The notes below the pieces were generated by a model. It saw only the letters and a list, made by a program, of their open reading frames with translations, had not been told where the DNA came from and searched no databases. From Paralichthys olivaceus (lineage: Eukaryota; Chordata; Actinopteri; Pleuronectiformes; Paralichthyidae), in the NCBI RefSeq assembly GCF_024713975.1, contig NC_091104.1, positions 15,581,580 to 15,645,579 of the forward strand: a stretch of DNA of 64,000 nucleotides, in the 5' to 3' direction. Of the stretch, positions 39,001 through 50,485 are shown piece by piece. Position numbers and translations under genes: made by a program. Positions within the stretch are counted from its first letter, which is position 1, and each line of letters begins with the position of its first letter.

Positions 39001-42000
39001 ATGATGCACAAGCTCTCAAAGGCGGCGCTGGCCTTTCACGGACTCGGTCGGTGTCTTATCGCAGAGAAGCACGTCTCTGCTATAAACATCACCAGAAGAG
39101 GATTAGTGTGTGCACAACACGGGGACGATCCTGGCGAGAATGAGGTGTATGATGTTATCATATCCGGGGGAGGGATGGTTGGATCTGCAATGGCATGTTC
39201 CCTGGGTGAGTGGTGTCAATGACCACATGTCAGCGTGTGACAGCTATTATTGACCTGTCCTCATCAGAAATAGCTGGCACTCACATGGAATCGTGTCACT
39301 CTGAAATCTATTTCAGTTCTATACTCAATCATGTTGTAAAACGCCTGAATTAAACATTTATAGCCATATCATAATAACCCATGTTCTGGTAACACTACTG
39401 AGACTCATTATTACATATGTGTGTGCTCTTTGGAGAAAGATAGTCCTTTATTAGTCCCACTATGGGGAAATGTACAGTGTTACAGCAGCAAAAAGGGAAT
39501 AGTGTAATAATAATAAGAAGTAAAACATTCAATATGTAAAGTGTGATATAAATGGTAAAACAGTACTGCACATATATGAAATTGCACAGATAGAAAATGA
39601 TTATTGCACAGTTAAATCAGTTGACCAGTGGTTGTACGGTCCGACAGCAGCAGGAGGGATCAACCTGTGACAACTCTCCTGTCACTTCTGATACAATATT
39701 TAACTATCGACAGGTATGGATCCCAACTTGGAGGGTAAGAAGATTTTGCTGCTTGAAGCAGGCAACAAGAAAGTGATGGACAAGGTCCCGGACGGCTACA
39801 GTACCAGAGTCAGCTCCATCAGTCCTGGTTCTACCACCCTCCTCAGCGGTAACACTACACACTCTTACAACATCATTGCAAGATCTGTTGTGTTTGTGTT
39901 GATTGCAAAGACAGAAAATAAATCAAAAGGTTATTTCTGTGGTGAATAGCTTCCTCCCTGTGAAAGGCTAGGGATAATAAATGGCTCCCACAAGGTAAGC
40001 CACTGTCCAGTCACCCAGGCTTAGCAGGGATCATATCTGACCTCAGTTGTTCTTCCTGTGATAGGTCATGTGGAATTTCTCCTGGCACAATTTTTACTAG
40101 TTAAGGAATTAAAGAAAACAAATTGATAGACTTATGAAGCCATGGGAAGGGAGAGTCGAGAATTACAGATTGTGGAATATTAACTGACTTGTCAGTGGAC
40201 CACTTTTTTGTCCTAACCTATACTGTACAATCTCAGGTCTAGAATCTATATAACATAGTTGAGAATGACTCAGTCTAGACAAGTGTTTTGCTATAGTACA
40301 GAATAATTTGAGACAACATTTAAATATTCACATCCATATTTATCCTGACTGATGTCTTAAAATACCATGCACATCACATGGTCATCTGAACAGCTCAGTG
40401 ATATGAACATGGGCCACAATTATTACAACATTTCCTCAATAGGTCACACATTCCAGTGCACGAGGATGAGATTTTTAACTAGATTAGCTGAAAAAAATCC
40501 TACCCTCACATTAAACCACATTTAAATCTGCTAGATGAATATGCCAGATTTTTTCTTCAGCAAGATCCATAAATTATCCCCTGGGAAATCTTTGAACTAG
40601 ACAAAATGGAAAACGAATAATGCTAAAGAAAATGATAAAAAAAATTCCTGGATCAGACGCTTCACGTCAAAATTCAATGAGCTCTTTCTCGGACCAAGTC
40701 TCATCCTTCCACTTAATTTTGTGGAAAACCATTTAATAGTTTTTGTATAATCCTGCTGCCAATCAAAGCAACCAATAAAGACAACATAACCTCCTTGGCA
40801 GAGGTAACAATGAAAATCTCGAAAGTGACATCTCAAATAAATACTGCTCCCTTAAATTACTTGTGAAGCCCTTTTACCATTTTATCTGCTCAGAGACTTA
40901 ATCTGATGTTGACATTGAAAAGTCAGAGTATTTGATAGTAACAAAGTCATACAGGGTGAAAGAGTTTACATTAAACTCTCTGCTTGGTTCTTATATCATT
41001 GCCTCCCATTGGTGCCCAAGCACCAACTCAAGATATACAGTAAACTTGTCCCATGTTTATAGAGCCCCACTAACCTCATTCATAAAAAAAAGACTTGGCC
41101 ACATATTCACACTAACTTTACATGGAGCTTTAAATTCGTTTTGTATTGCTTTTAAAATAATTTACAGCCCTACCACCACATTATATAATGCAGGCTAAGA
41201 TTCTAGCACATACTGTGGAACAAAAACAAACAGATAGTGAGAGATCGATGAAGTTTAACACAAGTTTTTGTTGTCTTTTAAATACAATGTTTTATTAAAT
41301 GGGTGGATTTAAACGTATTCATCTGAACAAAGGAAAACATGTTTTTTAAAGTTTTAAAGTTTTAGTTCCAGTGCAGATCACACTCGACCCTGATCGACCC
41401 ACAGTATATCCTTTTTTCCTGCCAAGGAGGTTATGTTTTTAACCCCTGTATGTTTGTCGGTCTAGTGGTTTGTTTGTTCTTGGTCTAACCCTAACCCTGG
41501 GTGGAAGGGTGGGACGTGGGCCAAGATAGAACCCATTCAATTTTGGTGAGGTTCTGGACAAAAGAACGGGTCCAGGATATTTTCATCACATTCTTAAACA
41601 TTGTGAGACATTTATACAGATTTCCAAGGGAATAATTCTTTGATCTTAATGAAAAAAATCTTAATCATATAGAGGGAACTGTGTGTGTGAAATTTTGGTG
41701 CAGCCTGATTGAATTTAAAGTCAGAGTTCCATTCTAGTTTTCATGTCAATGTTTTTACTTTCAGAATATGATTGGGGTTATTTTTAAGACTCTGGCCTGA
41801 CATAACATTTGTAAAGTGAATGTTTTGAAATGTGTGTACACACAGGTATTGGAGTGTGGGAGCACATTTCCCAGATGAGATGCAAGCCGTATAAAAGAAT
41901 GCAGGTATATTGATCTTCAGTTGTTGTTTTTTTCTTATCTGTACAGTCCAGTGCAGTACAGTAACTACCATTTTACTGCCATGTCAAAAGTTCAGAGAAG

Positions 42001-45000
42001 TGTCATTTCTAGGAAAACAAAATTAACTACAACCCACTACGACACTGAACATCTCCCAGAAACCTTCTGTTACACAACTTCTCTGCATACGTCCTCCAGA
42101 CTTTCTAATTTACAGGCACACTGTATGTATTTCTGTCATCCATCAATCTTAGTACCATGTAATTTGTGGAGAGAAAAATCTGTTACATTCAGCCTCTACC
42201 CAGTCATTCATCTTAATTATCAAGCAACACAATACTGTATCATATTATAATGTATATGGTATGTAATTGTTCACATAAAAATGGCAAACAGTGGTTTCAT
42301 GTAACATGCATTTGCTTCATCCCTTTGTGTGCTTCATGTCTTTTTTGGTATCTCTAGGCTCTGTGGTGCACTGGGTGCCAAAGTACACAAAGCCTGTTTA
42401 AAAAAAAAAAGAAGGCATGGCTCATTCAGAGGACTGTAGGACAGTATGCAAAGCTTTATTTATTAAAGCCATCTTTTCTATGAAGAATAAATCGTTTCGA
42501 CTTTCTGAAATTGGTACTCGCTTCCCACGTCTTCTAATTATGAAGATTCATGTAAACAACGGGAAGAAGATGAAAGATTAGGAGAGTGGTTGTTTGCTGC
42601 GAAGTGAACCGGCTTTACGGCTGTGGGTGCAGGCTCAGGCCCTCTTGTAAGATGTGGTTGGTGTGTACCAAACACCCGACCGCATGGTTTCTCTCTGGGC
42701 CTAAGATGTCATCATGCAGGGCCTTATAGTGATTATGGTAGTGTACCTCTCCCATTATACCTTTCCCTCTGCTACCACCATTTTGGCTTGTTTGCCCTTG
42801 AATCTCAGTAGTATACATCTCAGCCACTGCGCCAAAGTTAGTACTGCAGGTCCGCTCTAAATAACATTCTTTCCATGTAATAAAATACTCTTCCACCTTA
42901 AATGTCATGTAAGCAGTGAGGGTTTAGATTCAAAACAGAGGGTAAATCAAGTATTTTGCCATCTAGGCCTCATTTTTTATTTTTCTCCATAAATCTGCAA
43001 GGACGAGTATTGTTAAAATCTCGCACAGAAAGCAGTAACTCATTCTGCCCCAGAGCTGCAACATTTCACCCTGCACTAAACAAAACCAAGGCAATTTTTG
43101 GGCTGGTCTCAGTAGATGTTTCTTCCCAACCACTTATCACAAGTTGCAAACCCACTGCCATTAGTGGTTTTCTGGAGGGTATATCCCCCTACTTTATGGC
43201 GAGTTGGAAAAAAGTAGTGCAGCAGCATATTACTGCAGAATGATGGGTTCTGTCACCATAGTTACAACCTTGGAGAGGATTAACCTTGTACAAACACTTT
43301 TCAACCCCCCCATGTTTAACTTACCCTGCTTTCAGGTTTGGAATTAGAGCAGCCCAAAACCATATCTCATTCTGCTGCGTCTGGTTGTGGATAAATATTG
43401 ACCTACTCTGTAATGTTCACAAACATGTCATTTGTTATTTGTGTTCCCAAGATAAAGTTTTACGAAAATCCACATCACAAAATTGCATTAGGTCCTCCAA
43501 CTTAAAGTGCGGTGTTAAGCTGAAATCATCCGTCCCAACTAGAGGGGTGCTGGTGACCCTGATCCCTCTGGGGTTGATGGGCGAAGGCCATGCCAACCTC
43601 TACCATCAGCTAACAACTTTGATGTGTTCAGCTCAACGAAGGAGCACTTCACTGCCCGGCTATATATAAGGAAAGGAGATGCATTTAAGGATAGCCTTGA
43701 AGACCACAGACATAATGGGTCTCTCATTTAGGTTTGGGATGCCTGCTCGGATGCCCTGATCACATTCGATAAGGAGAACCTGCAGGACGAGATGGCGTAC
43801 ATCGTGGAGAACGACATCGTTGTGGCCGCGCTCACTAAACAGCTGGACAGTCTTTCCGGTAAGCAGTGATGTTTAAAACATGGAGCCCCATACAGGCCTC
43901 TTGATTCCTGTTCCATCTGCCTAATGCCCTAATAGAGGCTGAGTCTGGCAGCTAATGTCACCACATTTATTCCATCCTGTTCCGCAGGTTTTGTTTATTT
44001 GTCCTCGGTCCTGGTGACTACTTTTAAAGTTAAACTCTTGGAGCCATTCGTGTTTTTCCTGCAGTTTAACTTAAAACCTCACATTTTGGGCGCTGCAGAG
44101 CCCCGGCACCCTGTGTGGACACGTGAAGTGGTCCAATGACCTATTTAAAACTGCCATGTGCTCCAGAGCGTTGCCACCTCTGAAGACACTAAAGCTCCGG
44201 CAGTGTATCACGCTGCAACACTGCCGACATTAGACCAACTTTTGTGAGGTTCAAATAAAACTTTAGCTTTGCTATGTGCGAGACAGTTAAAGTGGCATAT
44301 TTTTAAACAGTTTTCAACATTTTGCACCAAGTAACGGATGTGTGGTCATGGCACGTTTCTCCCTCATGTGCCTCCCATTTGTCCGCTTCTCTTCTCTCAT
44401 TTTAGATGTACTGCTGTAATGCCGTACATGAAAAGTCTACTCAATTATGCTCCCCACCAGCTGTTTTCAATGTAACCCAGCTCTCCAATCAATGAAAAGC
44501 CATATTTGAGCACCAGTAGCCGTCTCTGCGGGTGGGTCCCGCTCCAAGTTGGCACAAGCCAACGTAGTTCGGGATCCTCTTATGTTTCGAGATGATAGCT
44601 GCTGATATTTAAGGAATATCGGCCGTTTTAGTGCAAAATCCAACAAGCTGGCAGCGTGTGCAAAGTGTGGCGTGGTGTGCTTGTAGATAAACACTATTAG
44701 TTAGTGCAAAGTGGCTGCCCAAGGCCATTAAGAAGATTGTCAGATGTGAATTTCGGTAGCCACCATGAGCCAGCAAGGAAAACCAGTGGTTTTTTATGAA
44801 GTGGTTTATAGATCTTCCACTGCTGCAGGCAAACCATTGATTCATTTAAAAAAATAAAAATAAAAAAACGTTGCAAAGCACTGCTTTGGTGTGATGATAC
44901 ATACAGGAGACCAAAATTAGTCCTTTTGTTGTGTTGTGAGAGTCACAGCAGCTGCCATTTTATTTTAAGGATCACTTTATTTTCTGCCCTCTTTGTAGTG

Positions 45001-48000
45001 ACAGGATTTATGTCCCTGTTGTTTGTCAGATAATGTGCAAGTAAAGTACAGGTCCAAGGTGGTGAAGTACAAGTGGCCCATGCCACAGCAGGCGGCAGAA
45101 TCCATCCCATGGGTCCAGGTGAAGTTGGCCAATGGAGAGACTCTACAGACCAAGCTGCTGGTCAGTTTGACTCCATCACATGAATTTGACCTTTTCTTCT
45201 TTCCTTCTTTCCTTCCTTTGTTTGCTGTTTACTGTCTTCCTGTTACTCATCTGTTTTTCAGATCGGTGCAGATGGACCAAACTCAATGGTGAGGAGGGAA
45301 TTAGGGATACCGACAGTCAAGTGGAACTATGACCAGTCAGCTGTTGTTGCTGTGCTGCACCTATCAGAAGTGAGTCATTTATTTATTACCTCTGCCAAGG
45401 AGGTTATGTTCATCGACGTTTGTTTGTTCATTTGTTAGCTAGCAGGTTTACTCAAAAACTACTACGAGGTTGATTAAATTCTGTGGAGCGGTGAAGCATT
45501 ACCTCAGGAAGAATCCATTAACTTTTGGAGGGAATCAGGATAACAGGGCGGATCCTGGGATATTTTGTCCCTTTCACATATGCTCTTCAAGAGCTCCTCT
45601 AGTTAATATTAACGTTTATTTATTTGATAAGGACAGATGCAATACACAGACATTATAGCATAGCAATAATGCAACGCAGTGTGGCATTTGTAGCAACTGT
45701 TAATTTCCAATGTCTGTTCCCAGAAGGACAGAAGGAATAACAAACATAAAACATGAGAATGATTATAATGATTATACAATTAGACTATACACTTTTGCAG
45801 CTGTACAACGAGCCACTTATGAGCTCACAAATGTATAATTATACAATATGATACTGAAATAAACACATATCCATTCACATAAACACATCCATATATACAC
45901 TACATGCACGTACACATGGCGTGTCCATAAAAACATACACACCTACCTCCGCCCCAGTCCCTACACATGACCGCCAGATTGATTTGTTTTCAAGAATTCC
46001 CATTCAGCACAGTTATACACTGTATTTCTCAATACTTTTTATAATGTGTATAATTTGTGCACAGAAATGTTGAAGTATTTAACATATTTTTATTATGATA
46101 GTTATTTCATGTCACGTCTGTCAGCATGCAGAGAACAATACACCTACTCTGCAGCAACCTTGATATTATCTTGTTTTTATGTGCGACATATGTTAAGTAA
46201 AATATAGCTGGACAATGCCACACAATGAGAGCGTAATATTTCATGTTTGTGTTTGACAGCCTACAGAGAACAATGTGGCATGGCAGAGGTTCCTCCCAAC
46301 AGGACCCATTGCAATGTTACCGGTAATGTATCATCAGTAGATAGTTGTAGCAGGAAATCTGTCTGTCACATAAGCATTTAATGAAGCTCCCCTGTCCGTG
46401 CTCTGTGCAGCTGTCGGACACAGAGAGCTCTCTGGTGTGGTCAACCAGCCATCGCCTCGCTGAGGAGCTGCTGGCGCTGGATGAGGAGAGCTTCGTCGAC
46501 GCCATAAACTCGGCTTTTGTAAGTTTTGCTCCGATCATTGAACTGCTGATGTTGTATTTACACTCGGATTCCACATAAGTCACACGACTCACGCTACGTT
46601 TCTGTGTTTTATGGGCAGTATGATTCAGGGGTTCTAACTCTGTTTTTCAGTGACTCACACAAACAATATTGTCATTGTTTTTGTCCAGAGTTTACACAAT
46701 ACTAATATTTCACTGCGGGAGTGACCTACCTATCCATTTTTTTATGTTTGGAGAAACTCCTTTTTCCCAAGCTGGCTATTTTTACTGGTCCTGCTGATGG
46801 ACGGGGTCACCACGGTTGAGTCACGTTTGGTTTCAGGCCTGGTTTGCTAATTAAACCTGTGGTCACCCAGTGTCGACCATTACTGCATGGAATGTTTTTC
46901 AAACAGAGCTAATTCAACTGCATAGCCTGGCCGGCATCTTCTTTTAATTAGCCCAGCTCCCGAAGCCCTGCCAAACCAGTTAGTTAGGGAGGGGAACAAA
47001 AAGCACTTTCGCTGCAGTCGAGCTTTGCCCCTATGTCAGCTAATTTCTTTGTCCACTTAAAGGGATAATGTCTGTTTTCTCTCTGTCCTGACCACTTCTT
47101 ATTCTCTGTGAAAACCTCTCTTCTTGCCTGCCTGCGTGTGCACGGACAGTGGAGTAATGAGAACCAGTCGGAGCTGATTGAGACAGCTGGCTCTCTGTTC
47201 CGAGGCGCCCTGTCCGCCATCATGCCGTCTGCAGGTTCACCTCGGCAGCTCCCTCCAAGTGTGGCAGGGATCGGCCCGAAGACCCGAGTCATGTTCCCCC
47301 TCGGCATGGGTCACGCATCAGAGTACATAAGGCACCGAGTGGCTCTGATTGGGTAAGATAGTGCAGGAAGTAATGGGCTTCTCATTAAAAGATTTTACGA
47401 GATGAGAGATTTTTGAAAAAGTACTAAAAATCTTGTTTTTACACTTTGTTTAATCTCTGGCTTCACATGTGAGGGAATGACTCGGATTTTTGCAGCGTGC
47501 ACAAAATTGCACGCCACACACTGTATGTGTTTAGATAGTGGAGGATATGTTTGTCTTTGCAGGGATGCAGCCCATCGTGTCCATCCCCTGGCGGGTCAGG
47601 GAGCCAACCTGGGCTTTGGGGATGTGGCTTGCCTCACGCGGCTCTTGAGCCAGGCTGCCTTTAACGGGAAGGACCTGGGTCAGTGAGAACTCTAAACACA
47701 AGCCCTGCAACTATAGCGCAGTGGTTTTCCCCTAAGCTCTTTTCCATTGCCCAGCCGAAGTACATGCTGTTGACCTGAATTATAAAAAGCATCTGCTTTT
47801 CCGGCAACATTTATTTGATGTATTTCTGCTCCCTCTGCCAGGAACTGTGTATAAGTTTTCATTTTCATAAAAATGAAAATCCTGTTATGAGATATTGTGT
47901 TTGTTTTTCCTTGTATTAAATGTTCTGGAGTCAAAATAGCACCCGGACTTAATGTAGAAACCATATGACAAGTTTTTAATCCCAAGTTTTTTTTGTTTTT

Positions 48001-48761
48001 TTGCGCAGGAGCGATCCAGCACTTGTTAGAATATGAAACCGAACGGCAGCGACACAACCTGCCCATGATGGCTGCCATCGACCTCATGAAACACCTTTAC
48101 TCCACTAACTCTGCCCCTGTGGTTCTCCTACGCACCTTCGGTCTGCAGGCCACCAACATGCTCCCATCTCTAAAGGTAAGCTCCCCTTCTTTAGCCTCTA
48201 CATGTCCTCCGATACATCCCAGTGAACCTGACCGTCAACCAGATAATATCCACCACCTGTCAAACCTAAGCTCCACCTCCACTCTGACCCCACCCTTTAC
48301 CCTCTTTACTGATTACACGGAGCTTTACTTTAGCGGTGTCTATAATTTCCAGGGTTTTTGAACCTACTACTATGGCATCTAAGTTTAGCCCCAAATTTAG
48401 TGTTACCAAAAGTGTGTGGGTGGGGTGCAGGGCTGGCCCTGGGGCAGCGGACAGCCGTGTTGGCTTGTGTTTTCACACCCCTTTTATTACCAACCGCTCA
48501 TGTGAAATGGCTTTATTCCCTACTAAGTGATTCAGACCAACACAACTGTAACTGGCTGTAAAGGCATTTCACCATGGAGGCACAAAGTGAAACGTGACAT
48601 CTTTTCCATATTAAACGATGGTGACTTCACTGGTTTACAGGTCTTGTGTCGAGGTCGGCAATGCCGCAGGAGTTTTAGTGAGATTCAAAGGTCACAGAGT
48701 TTTTAAGTTGGTGTCTCTTTTGCCTCTGCAGGAGCAGATCATGGCCTTTGCGAGCAAGTGA
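39001..48761 (+). CDS. coq6: Ubiquinone biosynthesis monooxygenase COQ6, complete, 12 exons
   Basis: FAD-dependent mitochondrial monooxygenase acting in ring hydroxylation (C5) of the coenzyme Q precursor; part of the inner-membrane CoQ synthome, fed by ferredoxin. Predicted 483 residues (human 468). Exons: 39001-39205, 39714-39848, 41846-41904, 43732-43858, 45030-45160, 45262-45369, 46260-46322, 46411-46518, 47150-47352, 47563-47678, 48009-48175, 48732-48761; 1452 bases. The basic, acid-poor N-terminus is consistent with mitochondrial import. Landmarks: FAD dinucleotide motif [11 protein letters not shown] (residues 55-65), [17 protein letters not shown] (~218-234), and the FAD/ribityl motif [20 protein letters not shown] (380 onward). 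The protein ends [10 protein letters not shown], nearly identical to human. Exon 3 is only 59 bases ([19 protein letters not shown]) and is easily missed between repeat copies. The start could be either of two adjacent ATGs (39001 or 39004). Confidence 0.97.
39430..39665 (+). repeat. Teleost interspersed repeat (TTTATTAGTCCCACTATGGG type)
   Basis: Opens with TTTATTAGTCCCACTATGGG and GAAATGTACAGTGTTACAGC and closes with GGTCCGACAGCAGCAGGAGG. I recognise this order as a very common teleost repeat, probably the 3' end of a retroposon. It fills most of coq6 intron 1 and ends about 50 bases before exon 2. Confidence 0.65.
40640..40809 (-). repeat. Dispersed repeat, family A (minus orientation)
   Basis: Ends with CATAACCTCCTTGGCAGAGG, the reverse complement of the family A head. 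The internal CGGACCAAGTCTCATCCTTC and AATAGTTTTTGTATAATCCT also match the family in reverse. Located in coq6 intron 2. Confidence 0.7.
41421..41738 (+). repeat. Dispersed repeat, family A (near full-length, plus orientation)
   Basis: Starts CCTGCCAAGGAGGTTATGTT, passes through GGGCCAAGATAGAACCCATT and CCAAGGGAATAATTCTTTGA, and ends in GTTCCATTCTAGTTTT. Both the head and the tail of the family are present. It includes a short CTAACCCTAACCC stretch. It ends about 108 bases before coq6 exon 3. Confidence 0.7.
45389..45580 (+). repeat. Dispersed repeat, family A head copy
   Basis: Starts CCTCTGCCAAGGAGGTTATG, followed by GTTTGTTTGTTCATTTGTTA and CTCAAAAACTACTACGAGGT. Starts about 20 bases after the exon 6 donor of coq6. 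Confidence 0.7.
45606..45735 (+). repeat. Teleost interspersed repeat (TTTATTTGATAAGGACAG type)
   Basis: Opens TTTATTTATTTGATAAGGAC, continues through TTAATTTCCAATGTCTGTTC and CCAGAAGGACAG. It resembles a common teleost repeat that begins TTTATTTA..AAGGACAGTGCA. It follows a family A copy, and the following 200 bases are CA/TA-rich without a recognisable element. Confidence 0.5.
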
Positions 48762-48841
48762 TGCATTCACCGCACAGAAGACGTTAATGGATCCCTGAAG
48801 AGTGTGAGCTGTAAAAATTGTGACTGTAAAATAACAAACAT

Positions 48842-48847
48842 AATAAA
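48842..48847 (+). terminator. coq6: Poly(A) signal of coq6
   Basis: AATAAA 81 bases after the coq6 stop codon, followed by a T/GT-rich stretch (TGTTTGTTTTTT) typical of a downstream element. This gives a very short 3' UTR. Confidence 0.75.
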
Positions 48848-49142
48848 GATATATTTCACTCTTGTAATTTCTGTTTGTTTTTTCCATAATTTCATTCATA
48901 ATAAATCTACCTCACAACAAATATAGTGCACAACTTTGCAGCATTGCAAAGTTTATGAATTATATTATAATTCCTCAGTATATTGCGAATACAATGAGAC
49001 CCAAGTTCTGAACTCCCCAAGAAGTATAGCACCTTTTTTCATTCTTGGATGGAGGAAACTGGACTGTACTATCATGTATAATTTGTTCAGTTTAAAGATG
49101 ATAAAATAACAGGATTACCAACACAAATCAGATGTTTTATGT

Positions 49143-49148
49143 TTTATT
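49143..49148 (-). terminator. entpd5: Candidate poly(A) signal of entpd5
   Basis: AATAAA on the minus strand, about 1.34 kb after the entpd5 stop. With the coq6 signal at 48842 it places the two convergent 3' ends within roughly 300 bases of each other. Confidence 0.45.
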
Positions 49149-50485
49149 AAAACATATATGAATAGTATAAACGTATTCTACTGAACTTTGTAAAAACAAC
49201 AATTTACATATCGTCAGTCATCAGTTTATTCATACTGATGAACATCGATTCTGAGCAACTGTGAAGCATAAAATTTTTTTAGCAATGTAAAAGCAGTTCT
49301 TGTCAAAGTATTTCATGAATATTAAAGTTTACATTATGTATATACAACAGTAGTTATGGAACACGTCTAATACTGAAGAGAAAGCGAAGGCATTGGCTTA
49401 TATAGCAGTTACACAGAAGGTCCAAGAGTTAATTGATGAGGATAATTAAAATACACTTTCAGTTAATTAAATATTTATACAGTTCACACAGAAATATATA
49501 CAGTATTACTGATGAAGGGTTTCAAACTTTTTTTTTTTTTTTTTTTACATAATTTCTGTTTACATTTTTTGTTGTACTTAAAGGCTGTAAATTACGTCGT
49601 TGATGAAAGGTTCTTCTTCGCTCATGTAAAATACAGTTCAGACTTGGGGCCCCTGCAATTTAGCCCTGCTTGATGAGGCCTTTCTCCCCGCTAGACAAAA
49701 CAAACGATAATGGCTGAAATAGAGGCATTAACCTCATACTTAGTAAAAAGCTGTACCAACACAGTCTGTGAGAGGCATCTCCCCTGCAGCACTCTGCCCC
49801 CCTGAGTCAGGACGAACACAAACAACTCTTCAGTCGACACCAAAGCATCTGATCACGTCTTCGCTGCAATGTCTGCAAATAAAGTTTTACGTGCAAATAT
49901 GAAGAGAAGACGCTCAAAATCCAATGATGCTCAACTTGTCAAAGGCTAAGGGCCTATCAGATTTACTGCTATGTCCACGCCAAGCTTGCTACAATAAAAA
50001 AAGATTGATTTACAGGCAGAACTTTGGTTGCACTTGCAGCAACTAGTCTTTTAAAGGTTTTTACACTGTTCTGTACAGTTCACTCCAAGACCACAGTCAG
50101 CACCAAGACACCAAGACCGGTTGTGTTGCTTCTAAACTACCCTGTGCGCACTTTACAGATAGGTGAGAAAGACATTTCAGATCAGACACCCATAGGGAAT
50201 CAAACATGTAAACGTTTTACAAAAATAAAGTCTGCCCACCAGTTGTGAGCTCAACATACAGTAGAAATAGCTGGCCTTATAAAAATATAGTGATTTCTCT
50301 CAACAGTTTTAGGGACGTTCGCAGGAGTGCTGAGGTTTGAGGAAATGAGGTGGGTGAGGAGGCGTGGTTGGACTTCGGTGTGTCTGTGTGGGGGACGGGC
50401 TGATCAAGGATGGTTCAGAGGAAGGGACGTCCCCACAGTGAAGGACTGTCCCCTCAGTGCCGGCTGCAGCGACAGCGAGCTGTCC
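49149..50485 (-). other. entpd5: Probable entpd5 3' untranslated region
   Basis: About 1.3 kb between the entpd5 stop codon and the candidate poly(A) signal on the minus strand. It is AT-rich with a 19-base T run (49528-49546). No conserved reading frame is recognised. Confidence 0.45.

Noticed and set aside
41484-41497. Telomere-like CTAACCCTAACCC sequence
   Set aside because: Only two units, inside an interspersed repeat; not a telomere or fusion site.
42600-43690. Long stretch in coq6 intron 3 with several open frames on both strands
   Set aside because: I looked for reverse transcriptase, transposase or terminal repeats and recognised none; it may be an old element but nothing supports a call.
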